DNA of 64,000 nucleotides from Thiosocius sp963736445 (GCA_963736445.1 CAVTOY010000002.1:51878-115877); one strand, 5' to 3'. Positions 27,500-38,251 are shown, numbered from the stretch's first letter. Notes: a model not told the origin generated them from the sequence alone. Numbers and translations: made by a program.

Positions 27500-30400
27500 A
27501 TGTTTCAAATCATTGCCCGTGAGTCGCGACAGTGGGCAGCCGGCCGGGCCGCGACTGTCGTTCTGGCCGTTAGCGCATTGCTCACCACCGGCGTCAGTGC
27601 GGAGCTGCTCGGAATTTCGATAAGCGATCCCGCGCTCGTGTTCGACAATCAGGGCACGACGCAATATACCGCTAGCAGCGATCGTTTCAGCGTCGCCACA
27701 TCACCGCTCGCGATCCGATTGCCCTCGGGTCTAGAGCCGATAGGGGAGTAACGGAGACTTCAGCATCCAGATTGTGGTCGACGATACCGGTTCCCTGGTG
27801 GCGGCGTGTAGGCTCAGACCTGGTTGTGCGCGGCACTGTCAACCTACCGTCGGGGCCCTTCTCCGGCGACCTACTGCTCGGCGAAGTGACCGGTTTTGGG
27901 TCTGACCCCACCGATTCTGATTTCGTTAGCGTGTTCGACTTCACTTTTAGGGTCACCGGCGGTGCACTGGCCGCCTTGTACCCGTGCACGACCGTCGGAG
28001 TGAAGATGACCAGCGAGCAGTCATCCTTCAGCGGCGTATACAGTAGTGGATTTCAGCGGCGAGGCCAAGGGCACGCTTGGCGGCTTAAACGTCGCGGCCC
28101 TCGGCGATTTCGTCTGGGAGGACTGCAACGGTAACGGCATCCAGGACGATGCCGGCATTCCCGGCTGTACGCTCGGGGGCGGCATCCCGAATGTGCCGGT
28201 GGAGTTGTACAGACCGAACAATAGCGGCGAGTGCGTCCGCGACGACGCCCTATTTATAAGGGACGACGTGACCGACCTGAACGGCTGTTATCTCTTCGAT
28301 GACCTGCTACCGGGTGAGTACTGTGTCCTGTTTCCCGACGAGGTGGATCCCCAGGGAGGGCCCAGTGAGGAGCTCGCTGACTTACTCGGGTGCCCCGAGG
28401 GGTCGATAGCGGCCTACACGACCAAGGGGGCACCGGGCAGCACTTCCGAGAACGACAGCAACGCCAACCCCGACGGGACTACCGACGCGGCCGATCTCGA
28501 TGCTGGCGAAACCGACCTGACGATCGACGCGGGGCTGTACTGCCTGGCGTCCCTTGGCGACACGCTCTGGGAAGACCTCAACAGTGACGGCATTCAGGAC
28601 GATCTGAACCGGTTCGAAGGAGAGCCCGGCTTCAATGGCATCATAGTTGATCTGTTCGATTGCTCGGCTCCCGGTACCAAGATTACGGAGACGCTCACGG
28701 CCGACGCACCGGCAGATCCCGAAAACCCGCAGATCCCGGAAGGCCCGGGTTGGTATCAGTTCGACAACCTGGTCCCCGGTTGCTACACCGTCCGGTTCGA
28801 GCGGCCGAGTGACTTCGTGTTCACCGAAGCGAACCAGGGCGGTGATCCGGCGCTGGACAGCAACGTCGACCCGAACGGTGTTACCGGCCAGATAAACCTG
28901 CTCTCGGGCCAGAGTAACCAGACCATCGACGCAGGCGTCATCCGGCCCCTGGCGGGCTTGGGGGACTTCGTGTTCGAAGACCGCAACGCCAACGGCATCC
29001 AAGACATGGGCGAGCCGGGCATACCGGACGTGCCGGTCACGCTACTGACCCCTGGAGCAGACGGGGAGTGCAACACACCGGATGACGTGTCGACAGGAGA
29101 CGACACAGTCACCAGCAGCGAAGGCACGTACATCTTTGAGGAGCTCGAGCCGGGCCGCTATTGTGTCGAGTTCGACAAGACCGACGTCGCGTGCGAATTC
29201 GGTGAGGCCCGCTTCAGCCCGCCGGGTCAGGGCAATCCCGCCAAGGACAGCAATCCCGATCCGGAAACCGGCGTGTCCGGCAACGTGGACCTCGCACCGG
29301 GCACCTTCGATCCGACCATCGACGCCGGCATCTACTGCCCGGCTGCGCTGGGCGACCGGGTCTGGTTGGACCTCAACGGTGACGGCATCCAGAACTGCTC
29401 GGACACCAATGGCAGCGGCATCATCGGCGACGTCGTGAGCGGTATCCCCGACACGGGTCCGGAATGTGACCAGGCGGGCGTGCCGGGCGTACCGACCGCG
29501 TTGTTCGGTGACGACTGCAGCAGTCTGGTCGGCAGCACCACGACCGACGCCGACGGGTTCTACTCCTTTGAGGGGCTGACCCCCGGTGCCGATACCGGCT
29601 ACTGCGTGAAGTGGACGCGGCCGGACTTCACCGAGTGCTACGCACCCCGAACGTGGGCAACGATCCGGCGATCGACAGCGACGGGACCCAGACCAACGGC
29701 ATCTGCGAGACGACCGAAACAATCGACATTGGTGTCCAACGAGTTCGATCCGAACTGGGATCTGGGGCTGGTGGAGACGCCACCGGAGTGCGATCTGCTG
29801 CTCGACAAGCAGTGCCGTGTCGAGACACCGCCGCCGCCGGTCTTCACCGAGAAGTGCGACGGTAAGATCCAGGAGTTCACGATGGTCTGGCCCGAAGATC
29901 AGGTCGCGGTCAACGTGACCCTGGGCGAGGGTCTCACGGATAGCAGCATCGGCCAGAGCGGTACGTGCAACCGGCGATGCGGTCACCTTCTCCAGATGGC
30001 GGTGATCCGACGATGTCTTATCAACATTACTGGTGGTGGATTCAACGGCGAATCGAAGTGGCACATGTCGTGTTCCGACAAGGACATGGATGCCGACACC
30101 GCGACCAACGAGGCGCAACCGCAAGTCTCGCTTGCTGGGGCAGGACTGCGGCAAGTTCCAGGGCAACGCCAAGGACAACGACAAGCCGGAGCTCGTCAAT
30201 GTCTGGCTGCTCGCGGGTCTGGTCGATGACTAAGGGCAAGGTGCTTGGTCTGCGCGCCAGCCGAGGAAGGGGAGTTTGCCGACAGCTGCAAATTCGAGAA
30301 GCAGCGGCCGGCCAGCTGCGAGACCGACGGCAAGCCTGACGCCTTTCACCTTCCGCTATCTCGGAATTGGGCCGGTGTCCGACTGTACGGACAACGCCGC

Positions 30401-31292
30401 GACCCTTGCCGACGAGAAGCCCCCGACCTGTAGCGGCGATCTGCCCTCGGTGCCACGGTGGAGACTCTCGGTCAACGACGGTGATCTGTCGAAGACCATG
30501 GTGGCGCCCGGCGAGACCTTCGAGCTGAGTGGTTTCGGCTCCAACACGGAGATCACCCTGATCGGTGGCGGCGGCACGGAGTTCGATGAATTCCATACCT
30601 CCTGCTCTGCCCCGCTGGAGACCGGTGACATCTTCGGTAACCTGGAGTTGGTGGCGTTCGACGGCAAGCGCTCGAGCGCGCACAGTGACCTATCAATACA
30701 AGGTCACAAACCTGGGCGACCCGGTGTTCGACATCGCGGTGACGGACGACCAGCTGGGGGAGATCGGCATCATCCCTGAGTTGTTGAAGGGCGGCGAGGC
30801 CACCAAGCAGGCCGTGGCGGAGATCTTGGAGACCACGACGAACACCGCGACTGCGATGGGTAAGCTCGCCAACGGAGCTACGTGCGCTGCTCCGCCAGAC
30901 AGCGTCACGGTCACCGCAGTGGCACCGACCTGCAACGTGTCCATCGGCTCGACAAGGTCGAGGACGACAAGATCAAGTGGAAGCTGGACAACTTCAGCGA
31001 TGTCGACGCCACGATCAAGAGCGTTGAGCTGAGCTGGCCGGGTCGCGGCAAGCTCGAGAAGGTCAAGTTCGACGGGAGCGACATCCTCAAGGACGTTCTA
31101 CTCATGTCGCCGGCCGAGATCACCAGCGACGAGTGGCAGAAAGAAGTGAAGGACCGCACCTTGGAAGCGGGGGACGACGGCAAGAAGCTCGAGTTCGAGT
31201 TTGATGAAAAGTTCCCGCACAAGAAGGACCAATCGCCCTCGGACTTCCATCTAATAGTGGACTTCGAGCAAGGCTGCTCCGTCACCTTCTGA
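27500..31292 (+). pseudogene. Large secreted SdrD_B-repeat surface protein, about 13 frameshifts
   Basis: One original gene of about 1,260 codons is spread over all three frames. It begins with a signal-type N-terminus (TVVLAVSALLTTGVSAELL), then four SdrD_B/CNA-B-like repeats starting LGDFVWEDCNGNGIQDD, LGDTLWEDLNSDGIQDD, LGDFVFEDRNANGIQDM and LGDRVWLDLNGDGIQN, each with a calcium-type DxNxDGxQ loop. The longest uninterrupted part is about 28046-29637. A second region (ITGGGFNGESKWHMSCSDKD, LLGQDCGKFQGNAKDND, SDFHLIVDFEQGCSVTF) ends at 31292. Frame changes fall near 27750, 27810, 28043, 29640, 29730, 29965, 30000, 30125, 30235, 30250, 30340, 30675 and 30947. The pieces join into a coherent protein, so decay is recent or artefactual. 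Confidence 0.75.
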
Positions 31293-31317
31293 CCTTCCTG
31301 TAGGTCATCCTAAGAAC

Positions 31318-31349
31318 CGGCAGGCAGCGTAAGCTGCCTGCCGTTTTTT
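31318..31349 (+). terminator. Intrinsic terminator after the SdrD_B gene
   Basis: Ten-base perfect stem CGGCAGGCAG/CTGCCTGCCG, six-base loop, then six T. Confidence 0.92.
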
Positions 31350-31402
31350 GTGGGCTACCGAGACACAATTGCAGGCTAGGTCAGGCTGCCGCTCGGAACG
31401 GG

Positions 31403-32140
31403 CTAGGTCCCCGCATGCAGATCGCGCGTGACCCGGCGGATATCGTCGGTCTCGATCATGTCGAAGCCGCGCGTCAGAAGGCGGCGAATTTCGGTGGTTT
31501 GGTTCGCCGTGTATGCCACCCAGCGCCAGGGACCCGACCAGAGCGGTTCACTCGGTCGGGGAAGGTGTCTGCGGTTCACGAACAGGTATTCCGGTGCGAG
31601 CGCGTCGGCGAGCCGGTGGTTTGCCCGGTTCCACGCGGGCAGCACCCAGCCGATCGGCAGTTCAGTCCGGGTACGCAGGTATTGCAGCGCCGGATACTCG
31701 AATGAAATGGGAATGCATTGCGCGCTCGCCCCGGCGCATGCGTCTAGCATGAGATCGACCGCGGGCCTCACACCGAACGCCTGTGTGCCGGCGGATTTCA
31801 GCTCGATGAACGCGCGTGCCTTCGGCCAGTGTGCAATCAGCGCGGCGAGTTCGCTAAGGGTGGCGATCCGTTCGTCGGCAAAGCGGTTGCCGAAGCGCTG
31901 AGGGCAGCCGCCCGGTATCTCGAGGATGTCCGCCAACGTCGTCTCGGTGATGGCCAGGTCATGGCCGGTCATCCTCAGCAGGGAATCATCGTGGCACAAC
32001 ACCGCGACGCCGTCGGCCGTGATCTGCACGTCCGTCTCGACAAAACACGCGCCCGCCTCGAGCACCGCGCGGAACCCCTTCAACGAGCTCTCTGGCCAGT
32101 GTGCGGGTTCGCCACGGTGAGCGATCAGCCGGCTTTCCAT
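31403..32140 (-). CDS. Glycerophosphodiester phosphodiesterase (GDPD family)
   Basis: 245 residues. It should hydrolyse glycerophosphodiesters from phospholipid turnover to glycerol-3-phosphate and an alcohol. The GDPD signatures are present: LIAHRGEPAHWPESSLKGF at the start (catalytic HR and E), then ETDVQITADGVAVLCHDD with the metal-binding E and D and catalytic H. No signal peptide is seen from the chosen start, suggesting a cytoplasmic UgpQ-like enzyme. I chose MESRLIAHRGE at 32140; the reading from 32308 adds an unconserved leader. Confidence 0.88.
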   Translation of the reverse strand: MESRLIAHRGEPAHWPESSLKGFRAVLEAGACFVETDVQITADGVAVLCHDDSLLRMTGHDLAITETTLADILEIPGGCPQRFGNRFADERIATLSELAALIAHWPKARAFIELKSAGTQAFGVRPAVDLMLDACAGASAQCIPISFEYPALQYLRTRTELPIGWVLPAWNRANHRLADALAPEYLFVNRRHLPRPSEPLWSGPWRWVAYTANQTTEIRRLLTRGFDMIETDDIRRVTRDLHAGT

Positions 32141-32324
32141 AAGTCCTCGCACATGGGCGATGTGTATCCAGAAATCCCTATGGCGCGGTCTCTGAAAAAC
32201 CCGGCGGATAGGCTTTAAAGGCCTATCCGCTGCGTGTAGCGCAGGGCTGCCCATCGCATGACAACGCTGGGCCGATTCAGTTACCTTGTGTGGGTAGACG
32301 TCTAGCAAAACAGGGGCCTTTCAT

Positions 32325-33620
32325 ATGAGAACACCATGCACCGAGATTCGCTTCCTGGCACGTCGTTTGTTTGCCATCGTGATTATCGCGGGGCTCTCGG
32401 CTTCGTCAGCCAGCGCAGCCACAAAGATCGGCGTATTCGTCGGGGAATATTTCTTACCCTATGCCAGTGGGGTTAGCCAGCCAATTTCGGTCTCGGGCTT
32501 CAGCTCGGAGCGAAAGGACGTCGATGTGCATGTCGGCCTGATTGCCCCCAGCGGCAAGATCTACGAGTTTCCGGATTGGAATACCAAGCTCCAGCCTTGG
32601 TTCAGCAACCTGACGCTACCGGCGGGTTTCACTTTTCCCGCGACCTTCGTCTTCGATGCGGCGCAGGTGCCAGGTGGCCTCACCCCCGGCACCTGGAATG
32701 CGGCCGTGGCGCTGACTGAGCCAGGGACACTGAAGTTTATCGACGTCAAAGTCGTTCCTTTCAGTGTTGTCGATGAGGCATCGGGCGGCAATGGCACTAG
32801 GTATGGCGCCCTAAACTTCGAACGGCAGCAGAGCTTCGCGGGCATCGATGTGATGGCTGATGGCGTGTTCCTCGATGTTTCTGGGAATCTCGAGGATCTG
32901 GTGGGTTCTTATCTCGGGACGGTCCCCAACATCGATCAGTGCGTGCTCAACGAGATCCCGATCGATCTCAGCGCGATCCCAGAGTTGGATGTGGTGACGC
33001 TCGATGCCGGCAACGCATTGCATCTAATGTCGCCCGGCAGTTCCCTGGTGCTGCCCAAGGACGGTGCCGCCGCCAGTTCCGGATATGTCGTCTACTCCGC
33101 GTCTGACTTGGCTCCCAGCGTGTATCGCGGTGGTGAAACGTACGCCTTCGAAGGAGATGGTGGAAGCCAGCTGAGCGGGTTTCGGGCGTCGGTCGCGGCA
33201 CCCCCGGCGTTGACTCTCGTGCAGCCCGCTGTCTCTGGATCCAGTACCCACGATGCATCTAACCCGCTGGTTCTGCAGTGGGTCGGCGGCACTGGCACCG
33301 GTGAAGTCATCGCCAACCTCAGCGCAGCCACGTCATCGGCATCGGTCGTCATCGACTGCCGATTTGCCGATGACGGCGCCGGGGTTATCCCGGGCAGTCT
33401 CATCTCGCGGATGAAAGACATCATCGATCAAGGCAGCAGTGGTTTCGTCATCCCCGATGTAGACCTACCGCCCGGCCTTGAGATTCCAGGCTTCGGGACG
33501 CAGGCCTCCCTCAGTGTCTCACGCATAGCCAGCGGGGTGTTCAATACGCTGCGGAACGAACTGGATGTCGGCCTCGCCCGAATCAGTTCGGGCGCCAGCG
33601 TGGAGATAACGTTGGAGTGA
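32325..33620 (+). CDS. Exported protein of unknown function
   Basis: 431 residues with a signal peptide (LFAIVIIAGLSASSASAATK, cleavage after SASA). The mature part is beta-rich: GVSQPISVSGFSSERKDVDV, then VHVGLIAPSGKIYEFPDWN, TLPAGFTFPATFVFDAAQVP and two cysteines in all. It has no recognised domain, no sorting signal and no membrane anchor at the C-terminus. Its own promoter region separates it from the divergent GDPD gene. A periplasmic or secreted structural or binding protein is the most that can be said. Confidence 0.75.
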   Translation: MRTPCTEIRFLARRLFAIVIIAGLSASSASAATKIGVFVGEYFLPYASGVSQPISVSGFSSERKDVDVHVGLIAPSGKIYEFPDWNTKLQPWFSNLTLPAGFTFPATFVFDAAQVPGGLTPGTWNAAVALTEPGTLKFIDVKVVPFSVVDEASGGNGTRYGALNFERQQSFAGIDVMADGVFLDVSGNLEDLVGSYLGTVPNIDQCVLNEIPIDLSAIPELDVVTLDAGNALHLMSPGSSLVLPKDGAAASSGYVVYSASDLAPSVYRGGETYAFEGDGGSQLSGFRASVAAPPALTLVQPAVSGSSTHDASNPLVLQWVGGTGTGEVIANLSAATSSASVVIDCRFADDGAGVIPGSLISRMKDIIDQGSSGFVIPDVDLPPGLEIPGFGTQASLSVSRIASGVFNTLRNELDVGLARISSGASVEITLE

Positions 33621-33627
33621 GATCGGA

Positions 33628-33660
33628 GTCGGCCGCAAGCCGCAGGGCGATGCGGCCGAC
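33628..33660. terminator. Hairpin between convergent genes
   Basis: Perfect ten-base stem GTCGGCCGCA/TGCGGCCGAC with a 13-base loop in the short gap between two converging genes. There is no T run, so its terminator role is tentative. Confidence 0.5.
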
Positions 33661-33697
33661 CCCAATTATATTCTTGGCGACGAACAGCGGCCGCGAA

Positions 33698-34261
33698 TCA
33701 AAGAACGGCGTCGATCACATACACGACACCGTTGTCGGCGACTTCGGTCACGATCACGTCGGCGTCGTTCGCCTTGAGCCCACGCTGCCCCCCCAACGCA
33801 ATTACGTTGCCGTTCAGCGCGCGCAGTTCACCGTCGGCCATCAGGTCGGTGATCGACAGGCGCCCAGGGACGATGTGTGCCTTCAGTAGATCCTGCAGGC
33901 GGTCAGGACCGGCCTCGAGCGGGTTCGACTGTGAGGCACTCAGGCGCTCGAATGCCTGATTGGTCGGCAGAAACACCGTGTAGGGCCCTTCGCCGCCCAG
34001 CAGGCCCTCCAGATTCGTCGCCGTCAGCGCGGCCTCGAAGGCCTCGTAGGTGCCGGCGCCCGCGACGATGTCCATCAGACTCTTGCGGGTTGCGGCGTAA
34101 GGGGCGGCTCGGGCCGAGTCATCGGCAGCCATCGGGACGACCGCCGACTGGTTGTCGGCAAAGCGATCGCCCATCGTCAGCGCCGTCAGTGGACCGAGCG
34201 CCATCGCCAGCCCGAGTGCCGCCGCCAGGGAAGTCATGTTCTTGCGTTTTTGGTCGGTCAT
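33698..34261 (-). CDS. Fasciclin (FAS1) domain protein
   Basis: 187 residues. A hydrophobic N-terminal segment (SLAAALGLAMALGPLTAL) is a signal peptide or anchor. The single FAS1 domain (about 60-187) shows SLMDIVAGAGTYEAFEAAL, GPYTVFLPTNQAFERL, the LLKAHIVPG box and the closing NGVVYVIDAVL. FAS1 domains mediate adhesion or matrix contacts on the cell surface or in the periplasm. No operon partner; the AT-rich region upstream (about 34265-34390) probably holds the promoter. Confidence 0.9.
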   Translation of the reverse strand: MTDQKRKNMTSLAAALGLAMALGPLTALTMGDRFADNQSAVVPMAADDSARAAPYAATRKSLMDIVAGAGTYEAFEAALTATNLEGLLGGEGPYTVFLPTNQAFERLSASQSNPLEAGPDRLQDLLKAHIVPGRLSITDLMADGELRALNGNVIALGGQRGLKANDADVIVTEVADNGVVYVIDAVL

Positions 34262-34686
34262 TTGCTCATCCTCATTGTGAAGAAGTTAAGTAACAGACAC
34301 TACGTCTACAGAAACAGGACAATAGTTCGGCATCCTTAGGATATTTGTGGCAATTATTGCGCAAAGTGGCGCATAAAAGTAGACAAAACTAGGACATTTG
34401 GCACGGGACCGCCGAAATTTGTGGGCCTAGCCAAGCGCTCGACGCTACGGTGTCCGGGGAGGACAACGCCCGAGATACCCTCCCGGAGGGTGCCCAAGTC
34501 ATTCTGTGTCTGACGCCGCCTGCAACTGCGGTCCTGGGTGGGCCTTTTCCTGACAGCTGTGATCGGCCACTCCGACGCAGTGGCCGATTGCCTGGACGAC
34601 GCTTCAATGCACGACGTGGACTCAGTTAAAGGAACATCGGCCCGTGACGCTTCTCAGGGGTAACTATCGCCTTGCCTCTCGATCCC
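34262..34686. other. Intergenic region upstream of the fasciclin gene
   Basis: AT-rich to about 34400, then GC-rich without a credible gene. A perfect ten-base stem, ATCGGCCACT-N7-AGTGGCCGAT, lies at 34562-34588 without a T run. Confidence 0.5.
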
Positions 34687-35124
34687 ATGCGTCTCATCGC
34701 CCCGCTGCTCTTTCTCTTTTGCTTGCTCGGCAACGTGGCGCACGCCGGCGGCGCGGCCTGCGTGATGGCCAAGTTTGAGGGAAAGACGCTGGATCACGCC
34801 CTTGTCTATGGCAAGACACACCCGGTGGAGGCCCAGGAGACGGCCGAGGCCGAGCTGCGCGCGAAGGGTTACGGTGACTACAAAAAGCATCTCGACGTGA
34901 TGCGTGCGCAGAATCTCACCGATCTCGCGCACGCCTTTGTCGTCGTGATCCGCAGTGAATTCAAGGACATTCGCGGTCGCGACCGCTCGGCGATGGGCTG
35001 CGGTTTCAGCGGTAGTTCCTACCGCAATGCCGAGTTTGATGCGGTGCGCGACCTGCAGGTCTACTTTTGGGGCTGGAAGCCTGATCAGCACGGCTACGAG
35101 ATCGTCCGCCAACTCAAATACTGA
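34687..35124 (+). CDS. Small exported protein, unknown function
   Basis: 145 residues from the ATG at 34687, with signal peptide MRLIAPLLFLFCLLGNVAHA. The mature part contains GGAACVMAKFEGKTLDHAL, then a patch of alternating charge (DYKKHLDVMRAQNLTDLAHA) and MGCGFSGSSYRNAEFDAVRD with two well-spaced cysteines. I do not recognise a family. A TTG at 34672 in the same frame has an AGGGG upstream and is an alternative start. It is a single gene, probably periplasmic. Confidence 0.72.
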   Translation: MRLIAPLLFLFCLLGNVAHAGGAACVMAKFEGKTLDHALVYGKTHPVEAQETAEAELRAKGYGDYKKHLDVMRAQNLTDLAHAFVVVIRSEFKDIRGRDRSAMGCGFSGSSYRNAEFDAVRDLQVYFWGWKPDQHGYEIVRQLKY

Positions 35125-35269
35125 ACGCGCGACCAGCGCGCCGCTGGCTTTCTGCGCAGACAACTGCTTAGCTGCGCTCTCCAAGCCCACCGATGCATTG
35201 ATGTTTCCCGCCAACCGGCGGTGTAGTTTTTGAGCGGCTACCAGGCTGTCCCCGAAAGCAGTCGGGAAA

Positions 35270-35298
35270 TTGCTATCGACCCGCAGTAAGATTAGTAT
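35270..35298 (+). promoter_or_regulatory. Candidate sigma-70 promoter of soeA
   Basis: TTGCTA (35270-35275), 17-nt spacer, TAGTAT (35293-35298), about 50 nt before the soeA start. Both hexamers differ from consensus at two positions. Confidence 0.5.
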
Positions 35299-35350
35299 AT
35301 TAGCGGTTTCAGATTTGTAGACTCGATGCGCGCGCGCGAAGGCCAAAGCC

Positions 35351-38251
35351 ATGTTGGACCCCGTACTTGCCAATGACGCCGAGACAGGCCGCAAGGAGGT
35401 CAAGAACACGACCTGCTACATGTGTGCCTGCCGCTGCGGGATCCGCGTCACCCTGCGCGACGGCGAGATTCGGCACATCGAAGGCAACCCCGACCACCCG
35501 CTGAACAAGGGTGTGATATGCGCCAAGGGTGCCTCGGGGATCATGAAACAATACTCGCCGGCGCGGCTGACCAAGCCGCTGCGCCGTCGCAACCGCGGCG
35601 CACGCGGCGACTCAGACTTCGAGGAGATCACCTGGGAGGAGGTCTTCGAGATCCTGCAGCAACGCTTGAGCAAGCTGCGTGCCGAAGATCCCAAAAAATT
35701 TGCGCTGTTCACCGGCCGCGACCAGATGCAGGCGCTGACCGGGATGTTCGCGAAGCAGTTCGGCACACCGAACTACGCTGCACACGGCGGCTTCTGTTCG
35801 GTGAATATGGCCGCAGGGCTGATCTATACGATCGGCGGATCGTTCTGGGAGTTCGGCGGCCCCGATCTGGATCGCGCCAAGCTGTTCGTGATGATCGGCA
35901 CTGCCGAAGATCATCACTCCAACCCGCTGAAGATCGCGATCGCCAAGTTCAAGCGCCGTGGCGGCCGCTTCATCTCCATCAATCCAGTGCGCACCGGCTA
36001 TTCGGCGATCGCGGACGAATGGGTACCGATCAAGCCCGGGACCGATGGCGCGCTGCTGCTGGCGATCACCCACGAGATCATCAAACAGGGCCTGTACGAT
36101 CGCGACTTCCTGGTCGATTACACCAACGCCGCCGAACTGGTGAACCTGGATACCGCGTCGGACGACCACGGTATGTTCCTGCGCACCGACAGGCCGGTTG
36201 AAGAGGGTTGTTTCGACCCGCAGAACAAAGTGTGGTGGGACCGCAATACCAACGGCCCGGTCGACGTGCGCTGCGGCGGCTGTGATCCTTATCTGCTGGG
36301 CAGCTACGAGGTCGACGGCAAGCCAGTCAAGACCGCGTTACAGATGCTCAAGGAGCGGGTCGCGGAGTATACGCCCGAGTGGGCGGCGAGCATCACCGGC
36401 ATCCCAGTCGCCACCATTCAACGCCTTGCACATGAAATGGGCGTCACCGCGCGTGACCAGAAGATCGAATTGCCGATCCAGTGGACCGACGTCTGGGGGC
36501 GCGAACACGACTCGGTGATCGGCAACCCGGTCGCTTTTCATTCAATGCGCGGCCTGGCCGCACATTCCAACGGCTTTCAGACCATTCGCGCACTGGGTGT
36601 ATTGATGACCCTGCTCGGCACCATCGACCGTCCCGGTGGGTTTCGCCACAAGGCGCCCTTCCCGCGGCCGATCCCACCCTGCCCGAAGCCACCGAAGGGG
36701 CCGCAGGCCGTGCAGCCGGATACCCCACTGGACGGCATGCCGCTGGGCTGGCCGGCCGATCCGAATGACCTGTTCGTCGACGAACAGGGCGAGCCGGTGC
36801 GCATCGACAAGGCGTTCTCCTGGGAATACCCGCTGTCGGTACACGGCCTGATGCACAACGTGATCACTAACGCCTGGCGTGGCGATCCCTACAAGATCGA
36901 CACCCTGATGTTGTTCATGGCGAACATGGCCTGGAACTCGTCGATGAACACCGCCAAGGTGCGCGAGATGCTGGTGGACAAGGACGAGGCTGGCGAATAC
37001 AAGATCCCGTTCATTGTCGTCTGCGATGCGTTCCAGTCGGAGACCGTCGCATTCGCAGACCTGGTGCTGCCCGATACCACCTATCTGGAGCGCCACGATG
37101 CGCTGTCGATGCTCGACCGGCCAATCTCCGAATTCGACGGCCCGATGGATTCGGTGCGCATCCCCGTGGTTCCCCCCAAGGGGGATTGCAAGCCGTTTCA
37201 GGAGGTGCTGATCGAGTTGGGCACGCGACTGAAGCTGCCGGCCTTCGTCGATGATGCGGGGGCGCGCAAGTTCCGCGACTATCCCGATTTCATTATCAAT
37301 TACGAGACCTCGCCGGGCTCCGGTATCGGCTTCCTGTCGGGCTGGCGGGGCAAGGGTGGCGAGAAGTTTCTCAAGGGCGAGCCGAACCCGCGCCAGTGGG
37401 AGATGTATGCCAACAACAACTGCGTGTTCCACTACGAGCTGCCGAAGTCTTATCAGTACATGCGCAACTGGAACAAGGGCTATCTCGAATGGGCCCGCGC
37501 GCACGGCATGACGCGCTATGCGGAGCCCATCAACGTCCATATCTACTCCGAGGTGCTGCAGAAATTCCGCCTCGCGGCGCAGGGCAGGCGCCCGGGAAAA
37601 CAGCCGCCCCAGCGCCTGGCCAAGCGGGTCGAGACCTACTTCGATCCGCTGCCGTTCTATCACGAGACGTTGGAGTCAGCGTTGGTCGATACCCATGAGT
37701 ATCCGCTGAACGCACTCACCCAGCGGCCGATGGCCATGTATCACTCCTGGGACAGCCAAAACGCCTGGCTGCGCCAGATCCATACCCACAACTACCTGTT
37801 CGTCAGTCCCCGGTTGGGTGCCGCGCAGGGCTTCAACGACGGCGACTGGGTTTGGGTCGAGTCACCGCACGGCAAGGTGCGCTGTATGGCGCGTTTTTCC
37901 GAATCGGTCGAACCGGGCACGGTTTGGACCTGGAACGCCATCGGCAAGGCGGCGGGCGCCTGGGGGCTTGAGCCCAGGGCCAACGAGGCGCAAAAGGGTT
38001 TCCTGCTCAACCACATTATCGCAGAAGAACTGCCCGCCGGTGAGGCGGGATCCGAGCTCTCCAACTCGGATCCCGTCACCGGGCAGGCGGCGTGGTTCGA
38101 CGTGCGGGTGAAGGTCTATAAGGCCGATGACAGCGAACCGCGCGCGACCTCTCCGCAGTTTCAGGCGCAGCGCCGCGCGCCCGGACAGGACGCCAAGCGG
38201 GGCAAATGGCAGGCGTATTTTGCGGGCAGGTTCAAGACCCGTGGCAAGTAA
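35351..38251 (+). CDS. soeA: Sulfite dehydrogenase (quinone), molybdopterin subunit SoeA
   Basis: 966 residues. It is the catalytic subunit of the cytoplasmic SoeABC complex that oxidises sulfite to sulfate in sulfur-oxidising bacteria, known from Allochromatium. The N-terminal [4Fe-4S] site is C22, C25, C29 and C57 (TTCYMCACRCG...GVICAKG). Molybdopterin-dependent signatures follow, including MIGTAEDHHSNPLKIAIAKF, ISINPVRTGYSAIADEWVPI and a C-terminal cofactor-binding domain from about 800. No Tat signal is present, fitting a cytoplasmic location. Genes for the iron-sulfur and membrane subunits follow, as in soeABC. Confidence 0.9.
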   Translation: MLDPVLANDAETGRKEVKNTTCYMCACRCGIRVTLRDGEIRHIEGNPDHPLNKGVICAKGASGIMKQYSPARLTKPLRRRNRGARGDSDFEEITWEEVFEILQQRLSKLRAEDPKKFALFTGRDQMQALTGMFAKQFGTPNYAAHGGFCSVNMAAGLIYTIGGSFWEFGGPDLDRAKLFVMIGTAEDHHSNPLKIAIAKFKRRGGRFISINPVRTGYSAIADEWVPIKPGTDGALLLAITHEIIKQGLYDRDFLVDYTNAAELVNLDTASDDHGMFLRTDRPVEEGCFDPQNKVWWDRNTNGPVDVRCGGCDPYLLGSYEVDGKPVKTALQMLKERVAEYTPEWAASITGIPVATIQRLAHEMGVTARDQKIELPIQWTDVWGREHDSVIGNPVAFHSMRGLAAHSNGFQTIRALGVLMTLLGTIDRPGGFRHKAPFPRPIPPCPKPPKGPQAVQPDTPLDGMPLGWPADPNDLFVDEQGEPVRIDKAFSWEYPLSVHGLMHNVITNAWRGDPYKIDTLMLFMANMAWNSSMNTAKVREMLVDKDEAGEYKIPFIVVCDAFQSETVAFADLVLPDTTYLERHDALSMLDRPISEFDGPMDSVRIPVVPPKGDCKPFQEVLIELGTRLKLPAFVDDAGARKFRDYPDFIINYETSPGSGIGFLSGWRGKGGEKFLKGEPNPRQWEMYANNNCVFHYELPKSYQYMRNWNKGYLEWARAHGMTRYAEPINVHIYSEVLQKFRLAAQGRRPGKQPPQRLAKRVETYFDPLPFYHETLESALVDTHEYPLNALTQRPMAMYHSWDSQNAWLRQIHTHNYLFVSPRLGAAQGFNDGDWVWVESPHGKVRCMARFSESVEPGTVWTWNAIGKAAGAWGLEPRANEAQKGFLLNHIIAEELPAGEAGSELSNSDPVTGQAAWFDVRVKVYKADDSEPRATSPQFQAQRRAPGQDAKRGKWQAYFAGRFKTRGK

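Noticed and set aside
34389..34607. 72-aa leftward ORF in the fasciclin upstream region
   Set aside because: Arg/Pro/Ser-rich composition typical of chance ORFs in GC-rich DNA; no start signal.
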